Shown here: positions 7,592 through 16,859 of the stretch, piece after piece
Layout of the letters: every line of letters begins with the position of its first letter
Position numbering within the stretch: position 1 is the first letter of the stretch
Notes under the pieces: generated by a model
The model's input: only the letters and a program-made list of their open reading frames with translations
Told to the model about the DNA's origin: nothing
The model's database searches: none
Assembly (NCBI RefSeq): GCF_010811875.1
Contig: NZ_VKHP01000078.1
Span: 1 to 34,534, forward strand
Length of the DNA: 34,534 nucleotides
From: Bradyrhizobium uaiense
GTDB taxonomy: Bacteria; Pseudomonadota; Alphaproteobacteria; Rhizobiales; Xanthobacteraceae
Direction of reading: 5' to 3'
Program-made: the position numbers and the translations under genes

Positions 7592-9640
7592 ATGGCAGAC
7601 ACGCCGCCCAAATCCGAATCCGGATTCCAGTACAGCCTCTCCAACCTCAAACCCGCAGAACCCGTGGACAAGATCGCCCTCACCTTCCCTGATGGAGCGA
7701 GGCGCGAATTCCCGAGAGGGACCACCGGTCTCGACATCGCCAAAGGCATTTCGCCCTCCCTCGCCAAGCGCACCGTCGCGATGGCGCTCGACGGCACGCT
7801 TGCCGACCTCAACGATCCCATTGAAGCCGACGCCAGGATCGAGCTGGTCGGCCGCGACGACCCGCGCGCGCTGGAACTGATCCGGCACGATGCCGCGCAT
7901 GTGCTCGCCGAAGCCGTGCAGTCGCTGTGGCCGGGCACCCAGGTCACGATCGGCCCAGTGATCGAGAACGGCTTCTACTACGACTTCTTCCGCAACGAGC
8001 CGTTCACCCCGGAAGATTTTGCCGCGATCGAGAAGCGGATGCGCGAGATCGTCGCGCGCGACAAGCCGTTCACCAAGGAAGTCTGGGATCGCGAGAAGAC
8101 CAAGCAGGTGTTCCGCGACAAGGGCGAGGCATTCAAGGTCGAGCTGGTCGACGCCATTCCCGGCAACGAGCCGATCAAGATCTATTTCCAGGGCGACTGG
8201 TTCGATCTCTGCCGCGGCCCGCACATGACCTCGACCGGCAAGATCGGCAACGCCTTCAAGCTGATGAAGGTTGCCGGCGCCTATTGGCGCGGCGATTCCA
8301 ACAATCCGATGCTGACCCGCATCTACGGCACGGCATTCGCAAAGCAGGAAGACCTCGACGCGTACCTCAAGCAGATCGAGGAGGCCGAGAAGCGCGACCA
8401 CCGCAAGCTCGGCCGCGAGCTCGACCTGTTCCACTTCCAGGAGGAAGGCCCCGGCGTGGTGTTCTGGCACCCGAAGGGCTGGACCATCTTCCAGCAGCTG
8501 ATCGCCTATATGCGGCGCCGACTGCTCGGCGACTACAACGAGGTCAATGCCCCGCAGATCCTCGACAAGGTGCTGTGGGAGACCTCGGGCCACTGGGACT
8601 GGTACCGCGAGAACATGTTCGCGGCGCAATCCGCCGGCGACGAGGCCGAGGACAAGCGCTGGTTTGCGCTGAAGCCGATGAACTGCCCGGGCCATGTCCA
8701 GATCTTCAAGCACGGGCTGAAGAGCTACCGCGACCTGCCGCTGCGGCTCGCCGAGTTCGGCGTCGTACATCGCTACGAGCCGTCGGGCGCGATGCACGGC
8801 CTGATGCGGGTGCGCGGCTTCACCCAGGACGACGCCCATGTGTTCTGCACCGAACAGCAGCTCGCCGAGGAATGCCTCAAGATCAACGATTTGATCCTGT
8901 CGACCTACGCCGATTTCGGCTTTGACGGCGAGCTCACGGTCAAGCTCTCGACGCGGCCCGAGAAGCGGGTCGGCACCGACGAGATGTGGGATCACGCCGA
9001 GCGCGTGATGGCAACCGTGCTGTCGGAGATCAAGGCCAAGGGCAGCAACCGGATCCGCACCGAGATCAATCCGGGCGAAGGCGCGTTCTACGGGCCGAAG
9101 TTCGAATATGTGCTGCGCGACGCCATCGGCCGCGACTGGCAGTGCGGCACGACCCAGGTCGACTTCAACCTGCCGGAGCGGTTCGGCGCGTTCTACATCG
9201 ATCACGACGGCTCGAAGAAGGCACCGGTCATGGTGCACCGCGCGATCTGCGGCTCGATGGAGCGCTTCATCGGCATCCTGATCGAGCAATATGCCGGCAA
9301 CTTCCCGCTCTGGCTGGCGCCGACGCAGCTCGTGGTCACGACCATCACCTCCGAAGGCGACGAGTACGCCAAGGTGGTAGCGGCAGCGGCGCGCCGCGCC
9401 GGCCTGCGGGTCGAGATCGACCTGCGCAACGAGAAGATCAACTACAAGGTCCGCGAGCACTCGCTGGCCAAGATCCCGGCCCTGCTCGTCGTCGGCAAGA
9501 AGGAAGCCGAAACGCATTCGGTCTCGGTTCGCCGCCTCGGCAGCGAGCGCCAGGTCGTGATGCCGACCGATGAGGCGATTGCCGCGCTGGTCGATGAAGC
9601 AACGCCGCCGGACGTGAAGCGGGCGCGATCCGCCGCCTGA
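7592..9640 (+). CDS. thrS: threonyl-tRNA synthetase
   Basis: ThrRS charges tRNA-Thr with threonine in the cytoplasm. The 682-residue protein has the full class II layout: a TGS domain (about residues 27-90), the editing domain beginning with the HxxxH motif HDAAH (about 98-102), the catalytic core with MNCPGH (about 363-368, zinc Cys), motif 2 (VVHRYEPSGAMHGLMRVRGFTQDDAH) and motif 3 (VHRAICGSMERFIGILIE), and the anticodon-binding domain from about residue 575 to the end. The start is set by an AGGAG site 6 bases before the ATG at 7592. The first ~25 residues are a variable extension. A strong hairpin follows the gene. Confidence 0.98.
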   Translation: MADTPPKSESGFQYSLSNLKPAEPVDKIALTFPDGARREFPRGTTGLDIAKGISPSLAKRTVAMALDGTLADLNDPIEADARIELVGRDDPRALELIRHDAAHVLAEAVQSLWPGTQVTIGPVIENGFYYDFFRNEPFTPEDFAAIEKRMREIVARDKPFTKEVWDREKTKQVFRDKGEAFKVELVDAIPGNEPIKIYFQGDWFDLCRGPHMTSTGKIGNAFKLMKVAGAYWRGDSNNPMLTRIYGTAFAKQEDLDAYLKQIEEAEKRDHRKLGRELDLFHFQEEGPGVVFWHPKGWTIFQQLIAYMRRRLLGDYNEVNAPQILDKVLWETSGHWDWYRENMFAAQSAGDEAEDKRWFALKPMNCPGHVQIFKHGLKSYRDLPLRLAEFGVVHRYEPSGAMHGLMRVRGFTQDDAHVFCTEQQLAEECLKINDLILSTYADFGFDGELTVKLSTRPEKRVGTDEMWDHAERVMATVLSEIKAKGSNRIRTEINPGEGAFYGPKFEYVLRDAIGRDWQCGTTQVDFNLPERFGAFYIDHDGSKKAPVMVHRAICGSMERFIGILIEQYAGNFPLWLAPTQLVVTTITSEGDEYAKVVAAAARRAGLRVEIDLRNEKINYKVREHSLAKIPALLVVGKKEAETHSVSVRRLGSERQVVMPTDEAIAALVDEATPPDVKRARSAA

Positions 9641-9677
9641 TCTTCACAATCGGTCTAAACTGGCTTTCGCTGGCTCC

Positions 9678-9704
9678 GTCGTGCCCCCATCTTGGGGGCA
9701 CGAC
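9678..9704 (+). terminator. strong hairpin between thrS and the nitroreductase gene
   Basis: GTCGTGCCCCC and GGGGGCACGAC form a perfect 11-bp stem with the 5-base loop ATCTT. It begins 37 bases after the thrS stop. No T-run follows, so it is a weak intrinsic terminator at best; it might instead protect the thrS mRNA end or affect translation of the next gene, whose ribosome site lies 8 bases beyond it. Confidence 0.5.
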
Positions 9705-9724
9705 TCCCCTTGAAGGACATTTCC

Positions 9725-10288
9725 GTGCCCGACGCCATTGAACTCCTGAAGACACGCCGCTCGATGAAACCGCGCGAAATGACCGGCCCGGGCCCGTCCG
9801 CGGCCGAACTCGAGACCATCCTGACCATTGGTGCGCGCGTGCCCGACCACGGCAAGCTGGCGCCCTGGCGCTTCATCGTGTTCGAGGGTGAGGCCCGCGC
9901 CCGCGCCGGCGACGTGATCGCAAAGGTCTTCGCCCGCAAGAATCCCGGCGCGCCGGCCACCGATATCGAGATCGAGAAGAAACGCCTGACCGATGCGCCG
10001 CTGGTGATCGGCGTGGTCTCCTTCACCAGGCCGCACCCGAAGGTGCCGCCGTGGGAGCAGGAACTGTCGGCGGGCGCGAGCGCGATGAACATCGTCACCG
10101 CCGCCACAGCCCTCGGCTACGGCGCCTGCTGGCTGACCGGCTGGTTCGCGTTCGACCGCGACGTGCTCGACGGTCTCGGCCTGAAGCCTGACGAGAAGCT
10201 CGCCGGCCTGATTCACATCGGAACGCCGACCAAGCCGAGCGAGGACCGCCCGCGCCCGGCGCTGTCGGATATCGTCACGCGGTTCTAG
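9725..10288 (+). CDS. FMN-dependent nitroreductase, YdjA-like
   Basis: The 187-residue product is the usual size for the compact YdjA branch of the nitroreductase fold, homodimeric FMN enzymes that use NAD(P)H. Visible signatures are the N-terminal LLKTRRSMKP (FMN phosphate-binding Arg/Ser), VPDHGKLAPWRFIV, the VPPWEQELSAGASAMNIVTAA helix and GYGACWLTGWFAF. The physiological substrate is unknown for most members. I chose the GTG at 9725 because AAGGA lies 8 bases upstream; an upstream TTG at 9692 falls inside the preceding hairpin. It converges on the autotransporter gene. Confidence 0.92.
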   Translation: MPDAIELLKTRRSMKPREMTGPGPSAAELETILTIGARVPDHGKLAPWRFIVFEGEARARAGDVIAKVFARKNPGAPATDIEIEKKRLTDAPLVIGVVSFTRPHPKVPPWEQELSAGASAMNIVTAATALGYGACWLTGWFAFDRDVLDGLGLKPDEKLAGLIHIGTPTKPSEDRPRPALSDIVTRF

Positions 10289-10392
10289 AAGCGGTCGTGA
10301 ACCCATAAGCCCGCTGGGCGGGCCGCTTGCCGGAGCCCGCTCACCGGCAGCGACCAAATCTGCAACGCAGCCCAACGATGCGCTGGACCGCT

Positions 10393-10414
10393 AAAGCGCG
10401 ATAAATCGCGCTTT
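10393..10414. terminator. perfect palindromic hairpin between convergent genes
   Basis: AAAGCGCGAT and ATCGCGCTTT form a 10-bp perfect stem around two bases, in the gap between the nitroreductase gene and the convergent autotransporter gene. The T-run is short on both strands, so it would be a weak two-way terminator. Its right arm overlaps the dispersed repeat that begins at 10405. Confidence 0.4.
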
Positions 10415-10473
10415 GGCTTGTTGTCCAAGCATGATCTCTTCGGAAAACCGCTTCGCACTTTTCCGGTCATGCT
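10405..10473 (+). repeat. dispersed rhizobial palindromic repeat, copy A
   Basis: The unit reads ATCGCGCTTTGGCTTGTTG, then an AGCATGATC arm, TTCGGAAAACCGCTTCGCAC, TTTTCCGG and TCATGCT. The inner part (10428-10473) is an imperfect inverted repeat. The same ~70-bp unit occurs at 19371-19442 in opposite orientation. I recognise it as an intergenic repeat common in Bradyrhizobium and relatives. It ends 10 bases from the autotransporter stop. Confidence 0.8.
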
Positions 10474-10483
10474 CCAGCAGGCA

Positions 10484-13400
10484 TCACCAGGCGTAGCGCA
10501 CGACGCCCTTGCCGGCGTAACTGTTGGTCACGTTCGAGAACTCGCCCTCGAAGGTCGCTGCCGCCGACCAGCCGTTGCGCCACTTCATCTCGATCGCGGC
10601 TGTCGTCAGCGCCGACTCCGATGCCTGTGCCGCGCCGTTGACGACAAAGGATGAGACCGGCAGCGCCTGGAACGCCGCTGCCATCGTGCGGTTCGGATTG
10701 TAGTCATGCGCCCAAGCGAACCGCGTGCGCAGCGTGAGCAGGCCGTCCTGCACCGCGAACGAATTGTCGGTGCGGAAGCCGAGTTCGCTGCGCGCGTCGG
10801 TGACACTCTTGCCGGCGTAGCTGAGCGCAAAGGTCGGCAGCCCGGAGATCGTCTGCTCGGCATAGCTCGGCAGATCGAGCGTCGTGAACTGGCCGGCCGC
10901 ATAGGGCGTGATGCCCATCCACGGCGTGGCGAAGCGATAGCCGCCTTCGACGCGGCCGGAATAGGCATTGGCGTTGAACTCGGCCCGGAAATGATCGAGC
11001 CCCACGACGGGCACCGTACGATCGGTCGTGATGTCCTGCCAGCCGTACGCCAGCGCGGCCGTGATGTAGGCATTGCCTTCGGTGTGGCGAACGTAAGCAC
11101 CGGCCTGGAATAGATCGGAGCGTCCACTGCCGAGGCCGTTCACGCCGAAGCTCGTACCGCCGCCGGCGATGGCAAAGCCGGCGACCGTATTCAGCGATAA
11201 CAGATAGTCCGCGCCGACGGCGGTGCCGTAGATGCTGCTGGTCGTGTTGTTCGATCCAACCACCGCATTGCCGCTGGTCGATTGCGAGCCGCCGAAGCCG
11301 GCCGCCCACACGCTCCAGCGTTGCTGGAACGTCGACGGCGGCGCCTTGGCGAACATCGCGAACGCATCGGTCCGACCGGTCGCGGCATAGGCGCTGGCAT
11401 TGCCGTCCTCCGTGTAACCCGACACGCCCGGCGTACCTGCGCTACCGGTCCGGTTCATGAAGGGGTCGGTCAGGAGCCCCATGAACAGGTCCATGGCCTT
11501 GAACGTAGTCTGCTGCGTCGACGTCGCGAGTTCACCCGAGACCTGCGTCAGGCCGGTCGACGTCAGCGCGCCGAACGCAATCGGTACCGTGCCGGTGCTG
11601 TTGAAGGAATTGACGATCGCATCGCTGACATTGCGCTGGTTGATGTTGAGCCCGCCGCTTGGCGGCGTGTACATCAGCGCGAGGTTGAGATAGGCGTGCG
11701 TCGAATCGTAGCTCAGCGTCGAGGTGAAGCCGGATGGCAGGTTGGTGCTGGCCAGCGCGTTGAACGTGCCGCCGATGCCGCCTGCCGCGGCGACGATGGT
11801 GTATTGCTTGTTGACGTAGGTGCCTGACGAGAAGAACGCCTGCACCGAGGCGCCGCCCAAGGTGGCCGATCCCGTCGCGTTCACGAAGGGTGCGGTCGTC
11901 GGATTGATCGCCACCTGATAGAACGCACCCGACGAGAATGCGAGACTGCCGTTGACCGTCATCGACGATCCAGCCGTGCCGTTGCCTGCTGCGAAGATGC
12001 CGCCACTGCCGACGCTGAGGTTTGCGACTGCGCCGGTGCCGAACAGCGCACCGCCCGTGATCGTCGTGGTGCCGTTGATCGTGCCGGTGTTGTTGAAGGT
12101 GCCGCCAGTGTTGGTCAGGCCTCCGTTGAGCGTGCCGGCATTGCTCGCCGTGCCGCTGTTGGTCACCAGGCCTGATACGGTGGCGCCCGTCCCGTTAGTG
12201 AAGGTGCCCGCGGTCGTGATGGTCCCGGTCCAGATCCCATTGTTGGCGATCGTGCCGCTATTGCCGGCGACGTTGGCAACGTAGTTGCCGTTATTGATCA
12301 CGGTGCCGGCGTTGGTGAGATCGTCATGCAGCGTACCGCCTGCCGCTACGACGATCTTGCCCGCCGCCGTGTTGGTGACCGAGCCGAATGTCGCCGCGCC
12401 GCCGCTATCGACGACGAAGTTCGCGGCGTTGGTGAGCGAGGCGCTGTGCGTGATCGCGCCGCCATTGCCGATCTCCAGCGTGCCGCCGTTCACCGTCGTC
12501 GCGCCGAGATAGGTGTTGGTGCCCGTCAGGATCTGCCTGCTGTCGCCGTTCTTGACCAATGCCAGCTTGGGACCGGCCGCGCCGCCTTCGCCGTCGCCTC
12601 CCCCACCGTTCTGGATCGCGCCGGAGAACGTCGTCGACCCGCCGTTCACGCCCGTGATCGTCAGCGTCGCCGTGCCGCTCGCCGCGGCATTCCTGACGAT
12701 ACCACCACCGTTGCTTCCATCCGCAAGCGAGGCGACCGAGTTGCTGTAGCCCGACAGATCGAGCGTCGCGCCGGCATTGACCAGGAATGCGGAATTGCGC
12801 GAGAGGCCCGTCGATGATTGCGCGATGACGGTACCCGACGCAATATTCGTCGTGCCGGAATACGTGCTGACGCCGCCCAGCAAAATGCCCTCCGCGAAAG
12901 CACGCGGATTGCTGCTCATCAATGTCAGCGTGCCGCCTCGCGACGAGGCCGCATCCGAGATCGTGCCGAACAAGCGAATGAGGCCGCCGGCATCGTCGAT
13001 CGTGCCGCCCCTGGCGGTGATCTCGACGCCGTTGGCAAAAGAACGATCGAGCAAGGGACCGGCCGCAAGCGTGCCGCCGTTGAACGTCAGCGTCCCCAGA
13101 CCGATCGCCGAGGCCGTCTGGGTCGAGGGAATATTGACATTGGTGAAGACGGACGCGCCCCGGACCACCAGCGTTCCCTGCGACAGCGTGGTGCCGCCCG
13201 TATATGTATTGGACGCGGTCAGGATCGTCGTGCCGCTGCCGGCCTGTACGACCTTGCCACCGCCGCCATCGGAAATGGTGCCGTCGAACTGGTAGGTGTT
13301 GTTGCGATCGAAGATGAGTGTTCCGCCAAGCGTCACGTTGCCGACAATCGAACCGGTCCCGTTGCCATTGCCGAGCTGCAGGGTCGCACAATTACAGACC

Positions 13401-16400
13401 TGCGTTCCGCCGGTGTAGGTGTTTGCACCGGTCAGCGTCAGCGCCCCTCCGTTGATCTTCAGCGCACCGCCGCCATCATTCTGGATACCGCCGTCCTGGA
13501 TCACGCCCGCGAATGACGTCGAACCCGTCGTGATGGTCAGCGTCCGGGCGCCGAGCGACACCGTCCCCGTCTGACCCGTAGCGGTATTGCCGAGCGCTGT
13601 GATCGACGCGCCGGCAGAGGTCTGCGAGATGTCGAAGGTCGCTCCGGTCGCGAGATTGACCGCGCTCGATGCTGCGATCGCGCCGGCTCCCGACAGCGCC
13701 AGAGTGCCCGCATTGATCGTCGTCCCACCGGAGTATGTGTTGGTGCCGGTCAGCGTCAGCTTGGTCTGGCTGCCGCTGAGCGTCAGTCCCGTCGAGCCGG
13801 TGCCGTCCTTGATAATGCCATCGAACGTCGTCGCGCTGCCGCCCTGGTTGTTGACCGTCAGCACCGCCGCCGCACCGTTGTTGGTGACGATGCCGCTGCC
13901 GGACAGCCCCGCGATATGCTGGTTGAAGCCACCGAGATCGAGATTGCTGGCGGCCTTCACCGTCACCGATGAATTGGCGCTGAACGCGTTCATCGCACCG
14001 CCGATCAGCGAGCTGGCGTTCACGCCATCGCCGACGGTCGTATTTCCGGAGTAGGTGTTGGCGCCACTCAGCGTCAGCGCCGTGTTCGCGTTGACGAGCG
14101 AGAGCCCGGTCTTGCCGCTGCCGTCGGTGATTGTGCCCGAGAAGGTCGAGGCGGTACCGCCCACGATGGTCAGGACATTCGAGTTGGTGACGTTCGTCAC
14201 GTTACCGGTGCCGCTCAGCACTGCGATCTGTTGATCGGAACCACCGAGATTGAGGGTCCCGTTGACGACAACACCGCTCGACGCCGCGATCGCATTGCCG
14301 ACGCCAAGGTTCAACGTCGCCGCGCTGTTGATGGTTGTCCGGCCGGTATAGGTCTCCGTATTGGCCAGCGTCACGGATCCGCCGGCGTTGCCGCCGGTAT
14401 TGGCGATCGTCAGACCGCCGGTGGTGCCGTTGCCGTTACCGATGACGCCGGAGTAGGTGAAAGCAAATCCGTTGGCGTCGATCGTGCCACCGGTGGTGTT
14501 GATCGCCGCCGTATTGGCGATGGTGTAGGCGCCACCTGCCTGCAGCGTACCGCCATCGAACGTCACGACACCGGTGCCGAGCGGCCCTGAAGTGACCGCG
14601 CCCGCGGCGCCGGTCGAGGATGCGTTGACCTGGGTGATGCCAGCCGACAGCGTCGTGCCGCCCGAGTAGGTATTGGCAGCCGAGAGGCCGAGCGTGCCGC
14701 TGCCGATCTGCGCCACCTTGCCGTTGCCGCTGATCGTGCCGCTGAACGCGATGGTGTTCGAGCGATCGAATGCGAGCTTGCCATTGTTGGCGACGTCGCC
14801 GATGATCGAACCCGTCGTGCCGCCGTTGCCGAGCTGCAAGGTGCCGCTGTTGATCGTGGTGCCGGCGGAATAAGTATTCGCGCCGGTCATGATGACCGTG
14901 CCGCCCGAGATGGCGACCGCCGCGCCGGCGCCGGTGCCGCCGGTATAACCCTGGCCCGTCGGAAGGCTCGCGGCGCTGTCGTCGGCAATCGTGCCGCCAA
15001 GTGTGAGCGTGCCGGTCGGATTGAACGTAGTCGTCGTTCCACTGGTCAGAAACAGGTCCGAGCCGGCCGCCGCGCCCGAGTTGGCGCCCGCGCCTCCGGT
15101 GACGACGCTGCTCCCGAATGTGCCGTCACCCACGGTCAGCGAGGCGCCGGCGCGGACGAACACAGCGCCGCCGAAAGCGGCGCCACCGCCGGCGCTGCCG
15201 GCCCCGCCATTTCCACCGCCGACGCCGCCGGATCCGGCAGCACTGTTGCCGGTGCCGGCCCCGCCGCCGCCGCCAAAGCCGCCGTTGCCGGCCGACGCGG
15301 CGGCGTAACCGCTGCCGCCGCCGCCGCCACCGTAGCCGCCGGATCCTGCGCTACCGAAGTTGACACCACCGCCGCCGCCACCGAAATCGCCGCCATTGCC
15401 GGCCGTGGAGCTATTGGCGGCCGCGCCGCCACCACCGCCGCCTAGCGTGCCGTTCGTTCCGTTCGGACTGCCCGGCTGCGAACCGCCGGCGCCGCCGGCA
15501 CCGCCGGCCAATCCGCCGCCGCCGCCGCCGCCGCCGCCGTTGACATTCGAGGTGCTGCCGTTGCCACCGTTGCCACCGGTGATGCCGCCGCCGCCACCGC
15601 CGCCGCCGGTCGAGAATCCTGCAGCACCCGTCCTTCCTGCACCGCCAGTACCGCCGTTGATGCCATTTTGGCCCGCGCCGCCGTTCGTTCCGTCACTTCC
15701 GTTACCACCGCCACCACCGGTCCCGCTGCCGCCGGCACCGCTGTTCAGGAATGTCGATCCGTTATTGGATCCGCCGGCGCCACCGCCGCCACCGCTGAAA
15801 CCGCCGCCACCGCCACCGGCATCCTGACCGCCGACCCCGCCACTGCCGCCCAGACCACCGCCGCCACCGCCGCCGGGTGTACCGTTATGCGCCACAGCAC
15901 CGCCAGCGGCGCCGCCCGTGGCGGTGTTGTTGCTGAACGTCACGTTGCTGACGGTCGTCGAGCCGGCGTTGACAAAGATCGCACCACCGGCGCCCAGACC
16001 ACCGCCGCCGGGGGCGGCGCTGGATGCGCCGCCGGCACCGCCCTGGGCACTGCCATTGGCAATCGTGAGGTTCGAAATCGCAACCGTGCCTGAGAGCACG
16101 AAGAACACGCGATTGGCGTTGCCGCCGCTGATGACGAGGCCGCTCGATCCCGAGCCATCGATCGTGACGTTGTTATTGATGGGCGGCAGCGCGCCATTGG
16201 CGGTGCTGGTTGCAATGGTCGAGTTGGCAGGCAGGTTGAACGTGATCGTCCCACCTGCAACGTTAGCCTGATTGATGGCATCGCGCAGCGAGCCCGGACC
16301 GCTGTCGGCGGTGGTGGTGACGACGAACTGCGCTTGCGCCGCGGTTACCGTCCCGAGACAGACCGCGACGACCAGCGCCGCCGCGAGCCAAAACTTGTCT

Positions 16401-16441
16401 CTCACTGTGCCGGCCGCCCGCATAAATTGATTTCCATGCAT
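10484..16441 (-). CDS. giant autotransporter adhesin with Gly-rich PGRS-like region and AT repeats
   Basis: This 1985-residue protein is built as a type Va autotransporter. A signal peptide (cleavage near AQA-Q, residue 37) is followed by a beta-helix start, VVTTTADSGPGSLRDAI. Residues ~135-440 are dominated by GG/GGAGG runs resembling mycobacterial PGRS. From ~500 to ~1320 there are about nine passenger repeats of the GANTYSGGTTINxGTL type. The C-terminal ~285 residues (from QRWSVWAAGFGG) form the beta-barrel, ending in the aromatic VVRYAW. The passenger should be exported through the barrel and act in adhesion or biofilm formation. ATG 16441 is used; an ATG at 16423 has a comparable ribosome site (GGAAA). 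The passenger holds an unusual CxC (Cys1016, Cys1018). The c-di-GMP protein gene lies upstream on the same strand. Confidence 0.9.
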   Translation of the reverse strand: MHGNQFMRAAGTVRDKFWLAAALVVAVCLGTVTAAQAQFVVTTTADSGPGSLRDAINQANVAGGTITFNLPANSTIATSTANGALPPINNNVTIDGSGSSGLVISGGNANRVFFVLSGTVAISNLTIANGSAQGGAGGASSAAPGGGGLGAGGAIFVNAGSTTVSNVTFSNNTATGGAAGGAVAHNGTPGGGGGGGLGGSGGVGGQDAGGGGGGFSGGGGGAGGSNNGSTFLNSGAGGSGTGGGGGNGSDGTNGGAGQNGINGGTGGAGRTGAAGFSTGGGGGGGGITGGNGGNGSTSNVNGGGGGGGGGLAGGAGGAGGSQPGSPNGTNGTLGGGGGGAAANSSTAGNGGDFGGGGGGVNFGSAGSGGYGGGGGGSGYAAASAGNGGFGGGGGAGTGNSAAGSGGVGGGNGGAGSAGGGAAFGGAVFVRAGASLTVGDGTFGSSVVTGGAGANSGAAAGSDLFLTSGTTTTFNPTGTLTLGGTIADDSAASLPTGQGYTGGTGAGAAVAISGGTVIMTGANTYSAGTTINSGTLQLGNGGTTGSIIGDVANNGKLAFDRSNTIAFSGTISGNGKVAQIGSGTLGLSAANTYSGGTTLSAGITQVNASSTGAAGAVTSGPLGTGVVTFDGGTLQAGGAYTIANTAAINTTGGTIDANGFAFTYSGVIGNGNGTTGGLTIANTGGNAGGSVTLANTETYTGRTTINSAATLNLGVGNAIAASSGVVVNGTLNLGGSDQQIAVLSGTGNVTNVTNSNVLTIVGGTASTFSGTITDGSGKTGLSLVNANTALTLSGANTYSGNTTVGDGVNASSLIGGAMNAFSANSSVTVKAASNLDLGGFNQHIAGLSGSGIVTNNGAAAVLTVNNQGGSATTFDGIIKDGTGSTGLTLSGSQTKLTLTGTNTYSGGTTINAGTLALSGAGAIAASSAVNLATGATFDISQTSAGASITALGNTATGQTGTVSLGARTLTITTGSTSFAGVIQDGGIQNDGGGALKINGGALTLTGANTYTGGTQVCNCATLQLGNGNGTGSIVGNVTLGGTLIFDRNNTYQFDGTISDGGGGKVVQAGSGTTILTASNTYTGGTTLSQGTLVVRGASVFTNVNIPSTQTASAIGLGTLTFNGGTLAAGPLLDRSFANGVEITARGGTIDDAGGLIRLFGTISDAASSRGGTLTLMSSNPRAFAEGILLGGVSTYSGTTNIASGTVIAQSSTGLSRNSAFLVNAGATLDLSGYSNSVASLADGSNGGGIVRNAAASGTATLTITGVNGGSTTFSGAIQNGGGGDGEGGAAGPKLALVKNGDSRQILTGTNTYLGATTVNGGTLEIGNGGAITHSASLTNAANFVVDSGGAATFGSVTNTAAGKIVVAAGGTLHDDLTNAGTVINNGNYVANVAGNSGTIANNGIWTGTITTAGTFTNGTGATVSGLVTNSGTASNAGTLNGGLTNTGGTFNNTGTINGTTTITGGALFGTGAVANLSVGSGGIFAAGNGTAGSSMTVNGSLAFSSGAFYQVAINPTTAPFVNATGSATLGGASVQAFFSSGTYVNKQYTIVAAAGGIGGTFNALASTNLPSGFTSTLSYDSTHAYLNLALMYTPPSGGLNINQRNVSDAIVNSFNSTGTVPIAFGALTSTGLTQVSGELATSTQQTTFKAMDLFMGLLTDPFMNRTGSAGTPGVSGYTEDGNASAYAATGRTDAFAMFAKAPPSTFQQRWSVWAAGFGGSQSTSGNAVVGSNNTTSSIYGTAVGADYLLSLNTVAGFAIAGGGTSFGVNGLGSGRSDLFQAGAYVRHTEGNAYITAALAYGWQDITTDRTVPVVGLDHFRAEFNANAYSGRVEGGYRFATPWMGITPYAAGQFTTLDLPSYAEQTISGLPTFALSYAGKSVTDARSELGFRTDNSFAVQDGLLTLRTRFAWAHDYNPNRTMAAAFQALPVSSFVVNGAAQASESALTTAAIEMKWRNGWSAAATFEGEFSNVTNSYAGKGVVRYAW

Positions 16442-16859
16442 TGGTTCGTCCGCCCCACGGCGCCACCCTGAATCCAGGCCGATCGTCGGCGGCCCCTGCG
16501 AAATGACTGCTGCAAATTGATTTCAAGCGGTACGATGGCGCCCGACGCAAACTCCGCTCCTCATGTCGCAGGCTTTCGAGCGCACGTCTTCTCAGCCCGC
16601 GCACTGCGCCTTCTCACCCAGCGCATAGAGGTGCTTTTTGGCTGGATGTTACTAAACGGCCACGCTGCGATTCGGGCCGGCTCGGGAATGCTGGCGCTCA
16701 GATACGCTGCGGGAATTGAAGCGAGAGCGGATGTCAGCGCGGGCAATATCCGCTGGACCGCTGACAGCCGGCAGGTCGCCCGCTCGGCGACGCGCTGGTC
16801 CGACATTGCCCGGCAACGGCAACGGTGCAATGCCCCGGGTCAAGCCCGAGCGAGACGGA
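16442..16859. other. 418-base gap upstream of the autotransporter gene
   Basis: No convincing gene is seen; a minus-strand frame of 89 codons (16561-16830) has no ribosome site or recognisable domain. The gap should hold the autotransporter promoter. An 11-bp direct repeat, AAATTGATTTC, occurs at 16424-16434 and 16514-16524, 90 bases apart; the first copy overlaps the translation start region. It could be a regulator site, but no consensus was recognised. Confidence 0.5.

Noticed and set aside
14991..15827. Pro-rich plus-strand frames opposite the Gly-rich region of the autotransporter
   Set aside because: Runs of Pro are the mirror of Gly codons on the other strand; there is no start signal.
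16561..16830. 89-codon minus-strand frame upstream of the autotransporter gene
   Set aside because: No ribosome site, no domain and an Arg/Ala-rich random look.
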